Source: Nitrospirota bacterium (GTDB lineage: Bacteria > Nitrospirota > Nitrospiria > Nitrospirales > UBA8639). From it: 6,034 bases of DNA. The DNA lies in the NCBI GenBank assembly GCA_029879555.1, contig JAOUQB010000165.1, positions 1-6,034 of the forward strand, written 5' to 3'. The stretch's first letter is position 1; every line of letters starts with the position of its first letter. The notes beneath the pieces were generated by a model, which was not told the DNA's origin, made no database searches, and saw only the letters and a list, made by a program, of their open reading frames with translations. Below are positions 1-5,992 of the stretch, in pieces. Position numbers and translations under genes: made by a program.

Positions 1-1
1 G

Positions 2-439
2 TATCCCGAACTGACTGCGACAGTATTTGACCTTCCATCAACGTTGAAGGTCACGAAACAATGCGTAGATGAGGCGGGACTAACTTCACGCATTCAACTG
101 CAGGCTGGAAATTTTCATGAAGATGCGTTCGAGGGTTCCTATGATGTCGCCCTCATGTCCGATATTTTGCATTACCAAGATGGGAAAACTAATAGGGCCT
201 TGGTCGAGAAAGTGTACGGATGTCTCAGTCCCGGGGGAAGATTGATCATTAAAGACCGGTTTTTAGATCCCGAACGAACCAGTCCGGCTTGGACCACAGC
301 GTTTGCGGTTCATATATTGGTGAATACTGAAAAAGGGGAATGCTTTACCATTGAAGAAAGTCGACTGTGGATGGAGCAAGCTGGCTTCCAAGGTATTGAA
401 GAATTAGAGCCTTGTGCCATGATTCAGGGCACCAAATGA
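2..439 (+). CDS. SAM-dependent O-methyltransferase, C-terminal part (5' truncated by window edge)
   Basis: The frame is open from base 2 to the TGA at 437-439, giving 145 residues of a protein that begins upstream of the window. It looks like the catalytic half of a Methyltransf_2-type (hydroxyneurosporene/hydroxyindole O-methyltransferase-like) enzyme, which transfers a methyl group from S-adenosylmethionine to a small hydroxylated substrate. Visible marks are VFDLP (the acidic residue after strand beta-2 that usually holds the SAM ribose), GNF, then DVALMSDILHYQ with a His in the region of the family's usual catalytic base, the SPGGRLIIKD strand-turn motif, and a late EESRLWMEQAGF helix. 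The glycine-rich SAM loop and the N-terminal dimerisation domain, making up the usual length of about 330-350 residues, are off the edge. An internal TTG at 44 is not a credible start because family-like sequence continues upstream of it. The substrate cannot be told. It may or may not be cotranscribed with the next gene, 21 nt downstream. Confidence 0.85.
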   Translation, partial: YPELTATVFDLPSTLKVTKQCVDEAGLTSRIQLQAGNFHEDAFEGSYDVALMSDILHYQDGKTNRALVEKVYGCLSPGGRLIIKDRFLDPERTSPAWTTAFAVHILVNTEKGECFTIEESRLWMEQAGFQGIEELEPCAMIQGTK

Positions 440-460
440 TGAAGGGATGGGCACGGGGAT

Positions 461-1186
461 ATGTATGAACTAGCGGCATGGCTTCGGGAGCCAGGGTTTC
501 TTGGAACTCATGCGACCATGGGAGCGGATGTCAGTCAATTCATGGCGACATTTTTCACTCTGTTGTTTATTGTGGGATGGGTGCAGGCTCGAAAGAAGAA
601 AGCCGATCATCATCACTGGCTGATGCTGGGCGGAATGATCGCCATGTTGGCGTTCTTTACCAGTTATTATCTGTTTCGAAATCTTGGGGTTTTGGCCTTT
701 GAGGGGAAGGAAGGGTTTGGTGGATCTCAGTCTCTCTATGACAATGTGTTTATCCCTCTGTTGACCGTCCATATCCTATTGGTCGTGATTGGCTTAATCA
801 TGGCTATCTATATGATGGTCTTGGGGTTTCGGTCTCAAGCATTTACGGAAGGGCGGCGTGTTCTGAAAGATTCGCTTTTGCTGACTTCTGGGCGACGCAT
901 TGCGACGATTTTGGGAGGCACGACCGTCTTGGTGATGTTGTTTTTTTTCTCTCGTGTGATGACGTCTGGTTTTTCTTTTGGGAAGCTGAGTGTCTATATC
1001 GGATTGGCCCTGATCATTGCGATGGTATTTGGGATTGAAATTGCGATTCAACGAATATGGCCCAATGGGGCGCGTCGTCATCGAGTATTGGGGAAATTCA
1101 CGATGATGATTTATTGTGTGTTATTTGTGACCGGAACGGCGACCTACACGATGTTATATATTCTGTATCCAGGGAAGATTGGATAA
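461..1186 (+). CDS. DUF420 family six-helix membrane protein (CtaM/YozB-like)
   Basis: This 241-residue inner-membrane protein has about six hydrophobic helices, near residues 22-42, 53-72, 95-122, 146-166, 173-195 and 209-235. The N-terminal PGFLGTHATMGAD segment, the VHILL segment in helix 3, and the C-terminal RRHRVLGKF helix ending TYTMLY fit the DUF420 family. The family includes Bacillus/Staphylococcus CtaM (YozB), which is needed for a functional aa3-type cytochrome oxidase, so a role in oxidase assembly is plausible but inferred here. Possible metal or haem ligands are His17, the His50-52 triplet, His104 and His207. The ATG at 461 follows a GGGGAT stretch, with GAAGGG about 14 nt upstream, so the ribosome site is only moderate; other nearby ATGs are out of frame. 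At 241 residues it is longer than the small Gram-positive members. It leads a tightly packed set of genes that reaches the bd-like oxidase at 2962. Confidence 0.82.
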   Translation: MYELAAWLREPGFLGTHATMGADVSQFMATFFTLLFIVGWVQARKKKADHHHWLMLGGMIAMLAFFTSYYLFRNLGVLAFEGKEGFGGSQSLYDNVFIPLLTVHILLVVIGLIMAIYMMVLGFRSQAFTEGRRVLKDSLLLTSGRRIATILGGTTVLVMLFFFSRVMTSGFSFGKLSVYIGLALIIAMVFGIEIAIQRIWPNGARRHRVLGKFTMMIYCVLFVTGTATYTMLYILYPGKIG

Positions 1187-1673
1187 AGCTGCCGTGCAGT
1201 GTGGATGCCAACAGCCTTTGCGTATAAAGGACGTTGAAGAATTAGAATCGGATGAGGTGTTTGCACGATTTCATTGTGTGGACTGTGATTGGACTGTCGG
1301 TGCCGAAGGGTCGGTGAAAGACTTGGACCCTCTTGTACCTGCAAATACGTGGAGCGATGAGGCGCGTTATCATCTCTCACGACTGCCACCCTATTTAGCC
1401 AATTTGGTTCGTGATGAAGTTGAGACCTTTGCTCATGATCAGCACTATCAAATGATGACCTATGCTCGTTTGGTGTCCGCACGCAATAAGGGCATGGTGG
1501 AATGGAGTCCTGAGGCTGAGCGTCGCTTGGCTAATGTGCCCTCTGGTATCCGCACGATGGCGAAAACTGAATTGGAACGTACCGCTCTTGATCGTGGGAT
1601 GCCGGAAGTGACGGTAGTCCTCATGGAAGAAGTCAAAACTCGATATTTCGGTATGGCAACCGGGCGGTCATAA
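1179..1673 (+). CDS. Zinc-ribbon protein with two tandem PCP_red (BchB C-terminal-like) domains
   Basis: This 164-residue soluble protein has no signal peptide or membrane helix. The N-terminus carries CxC (Cys8, Cys10) and HCxxC (Cys33, Cys36), the only four cysteines, which suggests one zinc-ribbon or rubredoxin-like site. Two repeats follow at about residues 58-103 and 109-158. Each starts W-S-x-E-A and continues with L-x-x-x-P and then a long acidic/basic helix, offset by 51 residues. This matches the PCP_red domain found at the end of the light-independent protochlorophyllide reductase subunit BchB. There is no sign of the nitrogenase-like catalytic part of BchB, so this is not a chlorophyll enzyme. 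The start is uncertain: a TTG at 1179 overlaps the upstream stop by 8 nt, with AGGGA only 3 nt away, while a GTG at 1194 also keeps all the cysteines. Its function is unknown; its position suggests it belongs with the DUF420/oxidase cluster. Confidence 0.8.
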   Translation: MDKAAVQCGCQQPLRIKDVEELESDEVFARFHCVDCDWTVGAEGSVKDLDPLVPANTWSDEARYHLSRLPPYLANLVRDEVETFAHDQHYQMMTYARLVSARNKGMVEWSPEAERRLANVPSGIRTMAKTELERTALDRGMPEVTVVLMEEVKTRYFGMATGRS

Positions 1674-1686
1674 TTTATGAGCGTCC

Positions 1687-2799
1687 ATGCGTCTTGTCTC
1701 ATATCTGCTTGTCTGGTCTCGCGACACATCTAACTCTATGTTACATAGACTATCACTCCGTGTTCTCCCGCAATTAAACCTCCTTGTGACAGACCAACCT
1801 GTGCGTAAACGCAAACGGTTGGTGATGCTGGCTCCTGGGCTGGTCGCCTTTGGGATTTATCGACTTCTCAAAGATGTCCTGCCGTTATCTGACCCATTGG
1901 TCTTGTTAGGCTTGAGTGGATGCGTGTCGGCACTGGCTGCCATTTGGGCTTATCGACAAGGTCGTGGGATTTCTCTTCACGACTCGTGGCAGCAGGATGG
2001 GTGGCGCCTATGGGTCTGGATCGTGGGATGGATCGGGGTGGCCTATGGCATGCAGCTCTCGCTCCTGGTCCTCGCCATTTTGCAAGTGTTTGTGGGATAT
2101 GACTTTCTTCTCCATCCTGAAGGTCCGGCCATGATGGCGATGATTATCCATTGTACGTCTGTCACCCGAGATGCCTTTGAGATAGGGGTGGTGCAACGTT
2201 TGGCTCGTGAAGGAACAGTGGTGCCGACTTTCCCGAATGGCGAAGCCTTACGAGGCTGGCTTCCGCAACAGATTTCCATCGTTATGAAATGGGGAGGGTT
2301 AGCCATTTGTGGAGGGATTCTCGGTTCCTGGATGCTTGCTAGCGCAGTTTCGGGTGCTTGGCAGCCCATTCTGCAATCGATAGTCGTTCCTATTATAGTT
2401 GCCTCCCTTAGTCTGTTGGCATTTTTTGCTGGAGAGGCCTTATATGAGCAAGGAAAGAACCGGCGGAAAATTCATACCTGGCTGTCTTGTTTGTGGTTTT
2501 GGATGTGGCCAAGTTTCACTTTTGCTCTGACCTATTTTCTTGTATTGATCGGGGTGGCATCTTATGTGTTACGAATTGATCAGATTTCACCGATGGGATT
2601 TGCCGCGATGGCTGCCGGTACAGGGTTGATGATGACTTTGTATTCCCTCTTTTTAGGATGGCGGAAATCGTATGAGGAACAGCTGATAACGATTCCTGAA
2701 AATATTCAACGATGTCCGTTCGTGATGGGGATGCTTCAGCAATCTCAAGCCCCTGAACCAGTCCCGTCTTTGCTTCCACATGGCAATTTAGTGAAATAA
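1687..2799 (+). CDS. Polytopic inner-membrane protein of unknown function
   Basis: I do not recognise this 370-residue protein. It has about seven or eight hydrophobic segments, roughly at residues 45-62, 69-89, 107-137, 147-156 (weak), 201-223, 226-249, 266-294 and 303-324. A hydrophilic stretch lies at about 156-200 (CTSVTRDAFEIG, then RLAREG and a Pro/Asn-rich turn), and the tail after 325 is soluble and proline-rich. No enzyme motif, haem-binding CxxCH or transporter signature is visible. The first 37 or so residues read poorly as a membrane protein start, followed by a basic RKRKR patch that would be cytoplasmic. No good Shine-Dalgarno precedes the ATG at 1687 or the in-frame ATG at 1738, so the true start may be later than given. 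It lies 13 nt after the zinc-ribbon gene and immediately before the palindromic element and the oxidase, which suggests it is part of the same transcript. Confidence 0.7.
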   Translation: MRLVSYLLVWSRDTSNSMLHRLSLRVLPQLNLLVTDQPVRKRKRLVMLAPGLVAFGIYRLLKDVLPLSDPLVLLGLSGCVSALAAIWAYRQGRGISLHDSWQQDGWRLWVWIVGWIGVAYGMQLSLLVLAILQVFVGYDFLLHPEGPAMMAMIIHCTSVTRDAFEIGVVQRLAREGTVVPTFPNGEALRGWLPQQISIVMKWGGLAICGGILGSWMLASAVSGAWQPILQSIVVPIIVASLSLLAFFAGEALYEQGKNRRKIHTWLSCLWFWMWPSFTFALTYFLVLIGVASYVLRIDQISPMGFAAMAAGTGLMMTLYSLFLGWRKSYEEQLITIPENIQRCPFVMGMLQQSQAPEPVPSLLPHGNLVK

Positions 2800-2804
2800 T
2801 TCAT

Positions 2805-2926
2805 GGGAATGTTGAAAAAAGCTGCCAGCGGCGTTCTCGCCATGTTGCGGTGCTCACGTACTATGAGTACGTTCCGCGCGTCAAATTGGCTGCGGCCTTG
2901 CTGGTCGGACTTTTTTGATCATTCCC
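2805..2926. repeat. Palindromic interspersed element (REP/MITE-like) in the gap before the oxidase gene
   Basis: The outer arms are inverted copies. GGGAATG at 2805-2811 pairs with CATTCCC at 2920-2926, AAAAAAG at 2815-2821 pairs with CTTTTTT at 2910-2916, and CCAGC at 2825-2829 pairs with GCTGG at 2900-2904. An inner perfect hairpin sits in the middle (2856-2872). The whole would fold into one long imperfect stem in DNA or RNA. It fills most of the 162-nt space between the stop at 2797-2799 and the preferred oxidase start. Read in frame it encodes a low-information peptide (K-K-A-A-S-G-V-L, then L-R-P-C-W) that I recall as a recurrent spurious N-terminal extension in Nitrospira gene predictions; that memory is not verified here. 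It carries no gene of its own. It could be a passive mobile repeat or could affect mRNA processing between upstream genes and the oxidase. Confidence 0.75.
2856..2872. repeat. Perfect 7-bp inverted repeat with 3-nt loop inside the element
   Basis: ACGTACT at 2856-2862 and AGTACGT at 2866-2872 are exact reverse complements around the loop ATG. The stem can extend across a small asymmetric bulge, where GCGG at 2847-2850 faces CCGC at 2874-2877. It is the tip of the larger palindrome at 2805-2926. No T-run follows directly, so it is not a typical terminator. Confidence 0.75.
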
Positions 2927-2952
2927 GTCGATTGCTGCCATCGATTTCGTCT

Positions 2953-2956
2953 AGGG
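2953..2956 (+). promoter_or_regulatory. Likely ribosome binding site for the oxidase gene
   Basis: AGGG lies 5 nt upstream of the ATG at 2962. The upstream in-frame ATG at 2803 has no purine-rich site before it and falls at the edge of the palindromic element. The ATG at 2998, directly before the signal sequence, also lacks one. This supports 2962 as the start. Confidence 0.5.
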
Positions 2957-2961
2957 CATGC

Positions 2962-4860
2962 ATGGGCTATTTAAAAGAACTATTCAGCCAGCCCTTCATG
3001 TTTATACGCCAGACCTTTATCGTACTTTTTGTTTTACTCATTTTTTCTGCTGGATTATCTTGGGCATCAGACGCAGATCATAAGAATTTTGGAGAGGCGG
3101 GGCGGGATATTTTTTACCAAACCCCTGGGGCTATTGACGGGCCAGCTGCTGCGGAAAGTCCTCGAAGTTACTCCAGTCTTCCCTTTGTGAATAACCGTTT
3201 AGTCATCTGGTTTGTGACGCAACAGCATACGTATTTTGGTGGGTTTGTTTTAGCTCTGCCATTATTCAGTCTCCTTTTAGAGTTTTTGGGCGTGACTCGA
3301 AAGCAAGGGGCTGCCCGTGAGCAGCTTGATGGTTTAGCTCACGACATTCTACGCGTGGGGTTACTCTCTCTCTCGATCACGGCAGTGTTAGGTGCCGTGA
3401 TGCTTGGTCTCTTCGTGACGCTCTATCCGGGGTTCATGAATTATATGGGATCCACATTTAAGTCCCTGATGCCGGTCTATGCGGCCGTGTTTGTTTCCGA
3501 AGCCTTTTTGCTGGCACTGTATTACTACACGTGGGAGCGGTTGCAAGCTCCGGCTGCCAAATGGGTCCATATGTCTATTGGCGTAGCTGTTAATGCCACC
3601 GGGGTCATCCTCCTAATGTCGGCTAATGCGTGGGCGTCATTTATGATGGCCCCATCCGGCGTAGATGTGGAAGGGCATTTTTTAGGAAACGTGTGGCATT
3701 TATTACATTCGCCTCTCTGGAATCCCCTGAACGCCCATCGATTTTTGGCAGATATTATGTCAGGAGGATCGGTTGTCGTCGCCTATGCCGTGTATCGATT
3801 TTTTAAATCCAAGTCCATCGAAGATCGCGCGTATTATGATTGGGTGGGGTATGTGTTTATGGTGGTGATGGTGTGCGCCCTCCTGCCGATGCCGATTGCC
3901 GGGTATTGGCTGATGCGTGCCGTGTTTGAATTTCGGCAGCATATGGGCGTGACGATGATGGGCGGGATGTTGTCCTGGTTATTTGTGCTTCAGGCCATCA
4001 CGGTGGGTGTTCTATTTCTCGGAATTAATTATTATATTTGGCAATCGTTATCCCGACTACAGGGGGGTGATCGCTTCCACCCCTATTTTAAAGCGATCGT
4101 GTTTGCTTTGATGGCCTGCTTCCTGGTCTGGTTTACCCCTCATACAATGGCCACGAGCGCCAGTGAGATGAAAGCCATGGGGGCAGCCCAGCACCCGGTT
4201 ATTGGCCAATTCGGGGTCATGTCCGCAAAAAATGGAGCCATTAATGTGATGATTTGCTTGACGGCTCTGAGCTTTATTCTCTATCGGCGAGCCAATAGGA
4301 TAGTCACGGTAGCATGGGCTTCTTGGGGGAATGTGCTGCTGACGCTATTGTTTGTGTTGGGTATTGGCAATATTGTGTGGTTGGCGATATATGGGTTTTA
4401 TATTCCGGCTAATGTACGAGTCGGCTTGTCGACGCCTCAAGGTGTGACGACGGCGACTGTGGTCCTGGGGGGACTCCTTCTTAATCGCCTGTTGCTTCGT
4501 GGCTCGAAAGTTATTGGTCCTGTTCAATGGGGGCATATCACTTCACGGGGAATGGTGGCCTTGCTTATTGTGGCTGCTGCATTTTCTTGGGTCATGGGGT
4601 TGATGGGATATATTCGATCCGCCGGGCGCTTAGAATGGCATGTGAATGAATTAATGCAGGATCAGTCTCCATGGGCCTTCACGCCCTCATTAGGGTTTGC
4701 TGCGAAAATGGTTACGGTGAATATGATTACATTTTGGTCAGCGGTGTTTTTCGTCTTTTGGCTCAGTCGTTGGGATCATCGCGTGAGCGAGCAACGAATG
4801 GCTCAGTCAGTTCGATCAACACCTGTGGTTCAAGTTCTTTCACAAGAGGAATCAGTATGA
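2962..4860 (+). CDS. Divergent cytochrome bd-like oxidase, CydA-related subunit
   Basis: From the start at 2962 this is 632 residues, against about 520 for E. coli CydA. Hydrophobic residues 18-34 then SWA-SD (cut after Ala35) look like a signal peptide or anchor, followed by about 13 membrane helices between residues 78 and 601. The CydA-like part starts with a helix in which R-L and T-x-x-H fit the region of the first haem-ligand His (here His89). A FVSEAF-to-WERL helix keeps a Glu (Glu180) matching CydA Glu107, and GRLEW (555-559) matches the CydA GRQPW motif. The region matching CydA His186 reads RFLADIMSG, with Ala at the ligand position and His259 four residues earlier. The long hydrophilic quinol loop is not seen. 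Likely role: terminal oxygen reductase or related haem membrane protein of the kind proposed for Nitrospira; donor unknown. No CydB is visible. The frame stays open back to 2803, but that extension is repeat-derived. Confidence 0.82.
   Translation: MGYLKELFSQPFMFIRQTFIVLFVLLIFSAGLSWASDADHKNFGEAGRDIFYQTPGAIDGPAAAESPRSYSSLPFVNNRLVIWFVTQQHTYFGGFVLALPLFSLLLEFLGVTRKQGAAREQLDGLAHDILRVGLLSLSITAVLGAVMLGLFVTLYPGFMNYMGSTFKSLMPVYAAVFVSEAFLLALYYYTWERLQAPAAKWVHMSIGVAVNATGVILLMSANAWASFMMAPSGVDVEGHFLGNVWHLLHSPLWNPLNAHRFLADIMSGGSVVVAYAVYRFFKSKSIEDRAYYDWVGYVFMVVMVCALLPMPIAGYWLMRAVFEFRQHMGVTMMGGMLSWLFVLQAITVGVLFLGINYYIWQSLSRLQGGDRFHPYFKAIVFALMACFLVWFTPHTMATSASEMKAMGAAQHPVIGQFGVMSAKNGAINVMICLTALSFILYRRANRIVTVAWASWGNVLLTLLFVLGIGNIVWLAIYGFYIPANVRVGLSTPQGVTTATVVLGGLLLNRLLLRGSKVIGPVQWGHITSRGMVALLIVAAAFSWVMGLMGYIRSAGRLEWHVNELMQDQSPWAFTPSLGFAAKMVTVNMITFWSAVFFVFWLSRWDHRVSEQRMAQSVRSTPVVQVLSQEESV
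4845..4850 (+). promoter_or_regulatory. Strong ribosome binding site fixing the DUF3047 gene start
   Basis: AGAGGA lies 6 nt before the ATG at 4857, inside the last codons of the oxidase gene. It decides the start: the open frame extends back to 4671, but that upstream part is a shadow of the oxidase coding sequence, whereas the ATG at 4857 leads straight into a clear signal peptide. Confidence 0.75.
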
Positions 4861-5558
4861 CTGTAGATTGGTCTGGATCGCGATATCGCCTTGGGAGGAT
4901 TATTTGTTCCTGGGGCCTTTCTCTATTGGGTGTGGTGGTGGTGGGTATGGCTGACTTTGGAGTGGCTTGGGCAGCCGATTCTGCGAGTCCAGCCTCTTCA
5001 ACCAATTCCATTCTTATTGAAGATTTTCAGAATCCAGATGAACGAGGCTTCCCTCAGGGATGGGGCGCGCAACGGAGTGTGGTGACGGCACATGAAACCT
5101 ACATGATTCAGAAAGAAGAGGATGTGTCATTTTTAAGGGCCACGAAGGCCAGTCAACGGGTTTTTACCAAGCAGATGACATGGGATCCGAAAACTCATCC
5201 TATCCTGGTGTGGCGCTGGCGGATTCAGGCTGTTCCGGAGGGGGAGGAATTTATTGCAGCGATCTACCCGTCCTTAGATACAGATTTAATGTTTATTCCA
5301 GTCAATACCAAGTATGTGTGGAGCGGCACCTTGCCAGCCGGTTCGATCAAAGAAGGTGGAATGTTTAGTTCAACGGAAATTGTCATTCGGAGTGGGACTG
5401 AGCCTCTTGGGCAATGGGTGGAAGAGCGAGTCAATGTTTACCAAGATTTTTTAAAGATCCACAACCACGAACCCGCCCCTCTGGCATGGGGAATTTCTGT
5501 ATTGGGTGGGTCAGCCGTAGAAATTGATTTTGGTTCGATCCGCGTGGAAGCAGAATAA
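4857..5558 (+). CDS. DUF3047 domain protein, exported to the periplasm
   Basis: This 233-residue protein has a basic N-terminus (RYRLGR), a hydrophobic core at about 16-34 and an AWA cleavage site after residue 39, so it is predicted to be secreted across the inner membrane. The mature part, mostly beta-strand in character, fits DUF3047: DFQNPDERGFPQGW near the start, HPILVWRWR at about 114-122, a YVWSG segment, then GQWVEERVNVYQDF at about 185-198 and a closing VEIDFGSIRVE strand. The family's function is unknown; a carbohydrate-binding or jelly-roll-like fold is only a guess from the strand pattern. There is no lipobox cysteine and no haem motif. Its ATG overlaps the oxidase TGA as ATGA, with a strong ribosome site, which indicates translational coupling and a role linked to the oxidase, such as a periplasmic accessory subunit or assembly protein (inferred). 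Confidence 0.8.
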   Translation: MTVDWSGSRYRLGRIICSWGLSLLGVVVVGMADFGVAWAADSASPASSTNSILIEDFQNPDERGFPQGWGAQRSVVTAHETYMIQKEEDVSFLRATKASQRVFTKQMTWDPKTHPILVWRWRIQAVPEGEEFIAAIYPSLDTDLMFIPVNTKYVWSGTLPAGSIKEGGMFSSTEIVIRSGTEPLGQWVEERVNVYQDFLKIHNHEPAPLAWGISVLGGSAVEIDFGSIRVEAE

Positions 5559-5565
5559 CCTCGCC

Positions 5566-5937
5566 ATGTCTGTCTCAAAAATATTTGATGTGGTGTTTGG
5601 AGGGTTGGTCTTAGGGACGGTTGGAGTTTTGACCGGATTGTTAATGGGAATCGGATTTCTTCCCGCTGCCCTATTGATCGGCATGTGTTTGGGTGCGGGC
5701 GTCGGATATTTTGGCGGACGACGATTTTTCGCCAGTATCTTTGTGGGCACGATAGCTGGGGGCCTGGTCGCATGGAGATTAGGGGGAGTTGATGCAATGA
5801 CGGTCGGTGCTTCTTCAGGGGCCGCCATGGGCGGGTTTTTGGGCGTGTGGATATCCATGTTGCTTGATCTCCTCCAGCAACGGAAAGAATCTGTGTCGGC
5901 TCCACCAGTTGAGCAACCGAGTCCTTCCTCAAAATGA
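5566..5937 (+). CDS. Small glycine-rich membrane protein of unknown function
   Basis: This 123-residue protein has four predicted membrane segments, at about 9-27, 31-50, 55-71 and 81-102, rich in Gly, Ala and small residues with repeated GxxxG-like spacing (for example GAGVGYFGG and GASSGAAMGG). A short charged and proline-rich cytoplasmic-type tail follows (QQRKES to the end). I do not recognise a family; tightly packed helices or a glycine-zipper oligomer would fit. The start at 5566 lies 7 nt after the DUF3047 stop. GGAAG at 5546-5550 is too far upstream to be a strong ribosome site, so translation may depend on coupling. An in-frame TTG at 5524 would overlap the DUF3047 gene by 35 nt and is less likely. 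It is cotranscribed with the oxidase cluster by position. Confidence 0.68.
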   Translation: MSVSKIFDVVFGGLVLGTVGVLTGLLMGIGFLPAALLIGMCLGAGVGYFGGRRFFASIFVGTIAGGLVAWRLGGVDAMTVGASSGAAMGGFLGVWISMLLDLLQQRKESVSAPPVEQPSPSSK

Positions 5938-5981
5938 TGGGCTGACATGTTGTGCCAGTCATGGGGATTGAATAAGGAAAT

Positions 5982-5989
5982 AAGGTAGG
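5982..5989 (+). promoter_or_regulatory. Ribosome binding site for the gene starting at 5993
   Basis: AAGGTAGG sits just upstream of the ATG at 5993, with 7 nt from AAGG and 3 nt from the second AGG. Nothing else in the 55-nt gap (5938-5992) looks like a promoter or terminator. Confidence 0.5.
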
Positions 5990-5992
5990 TCA

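Noticed and set aside
44..46. TTG at 44 as the start of the methyltransferase
   Set aside because: The in-frame sequence before it (bases 2-43) continues the family pattern, including the VFDLP motif, so the gene simply enters from the left edge.
1186..1310. CxC/CxxC cysteines of the zinc-ribbon protein as a thioredoxin or c-type haem site
   Set aside because: There is no CxxCH and no thioredoxin-like context. Two spaced cysteine pairs in a soluble N-terminus fit a structural metal site better.
2888..2916. GGC-TGCG-GCC mini-hairpin followed later by T6 as a rho-independent terminator
   Set aside because: The stem is only 3 bp and the T-run begins 13 nt after it. The T-run is better explained as one arm of the larger palindrome pairing with the A-run at 2815-2820.
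4671..4856. Upstream 62-codon extension of the DUF3047 frame
   Set aside because: It is fully inside the oxidase coding sequence in another frame; the ATG at 4857 has a strong ribosome site and leads directly into a signal peptide.
5942..5961. Weak inverted repeat between the glycine-rich protein and the last gene as a terminator
   Set aside because: Only a short imperfect stem is possible and no T-run follows, so there is not enough to support termination.
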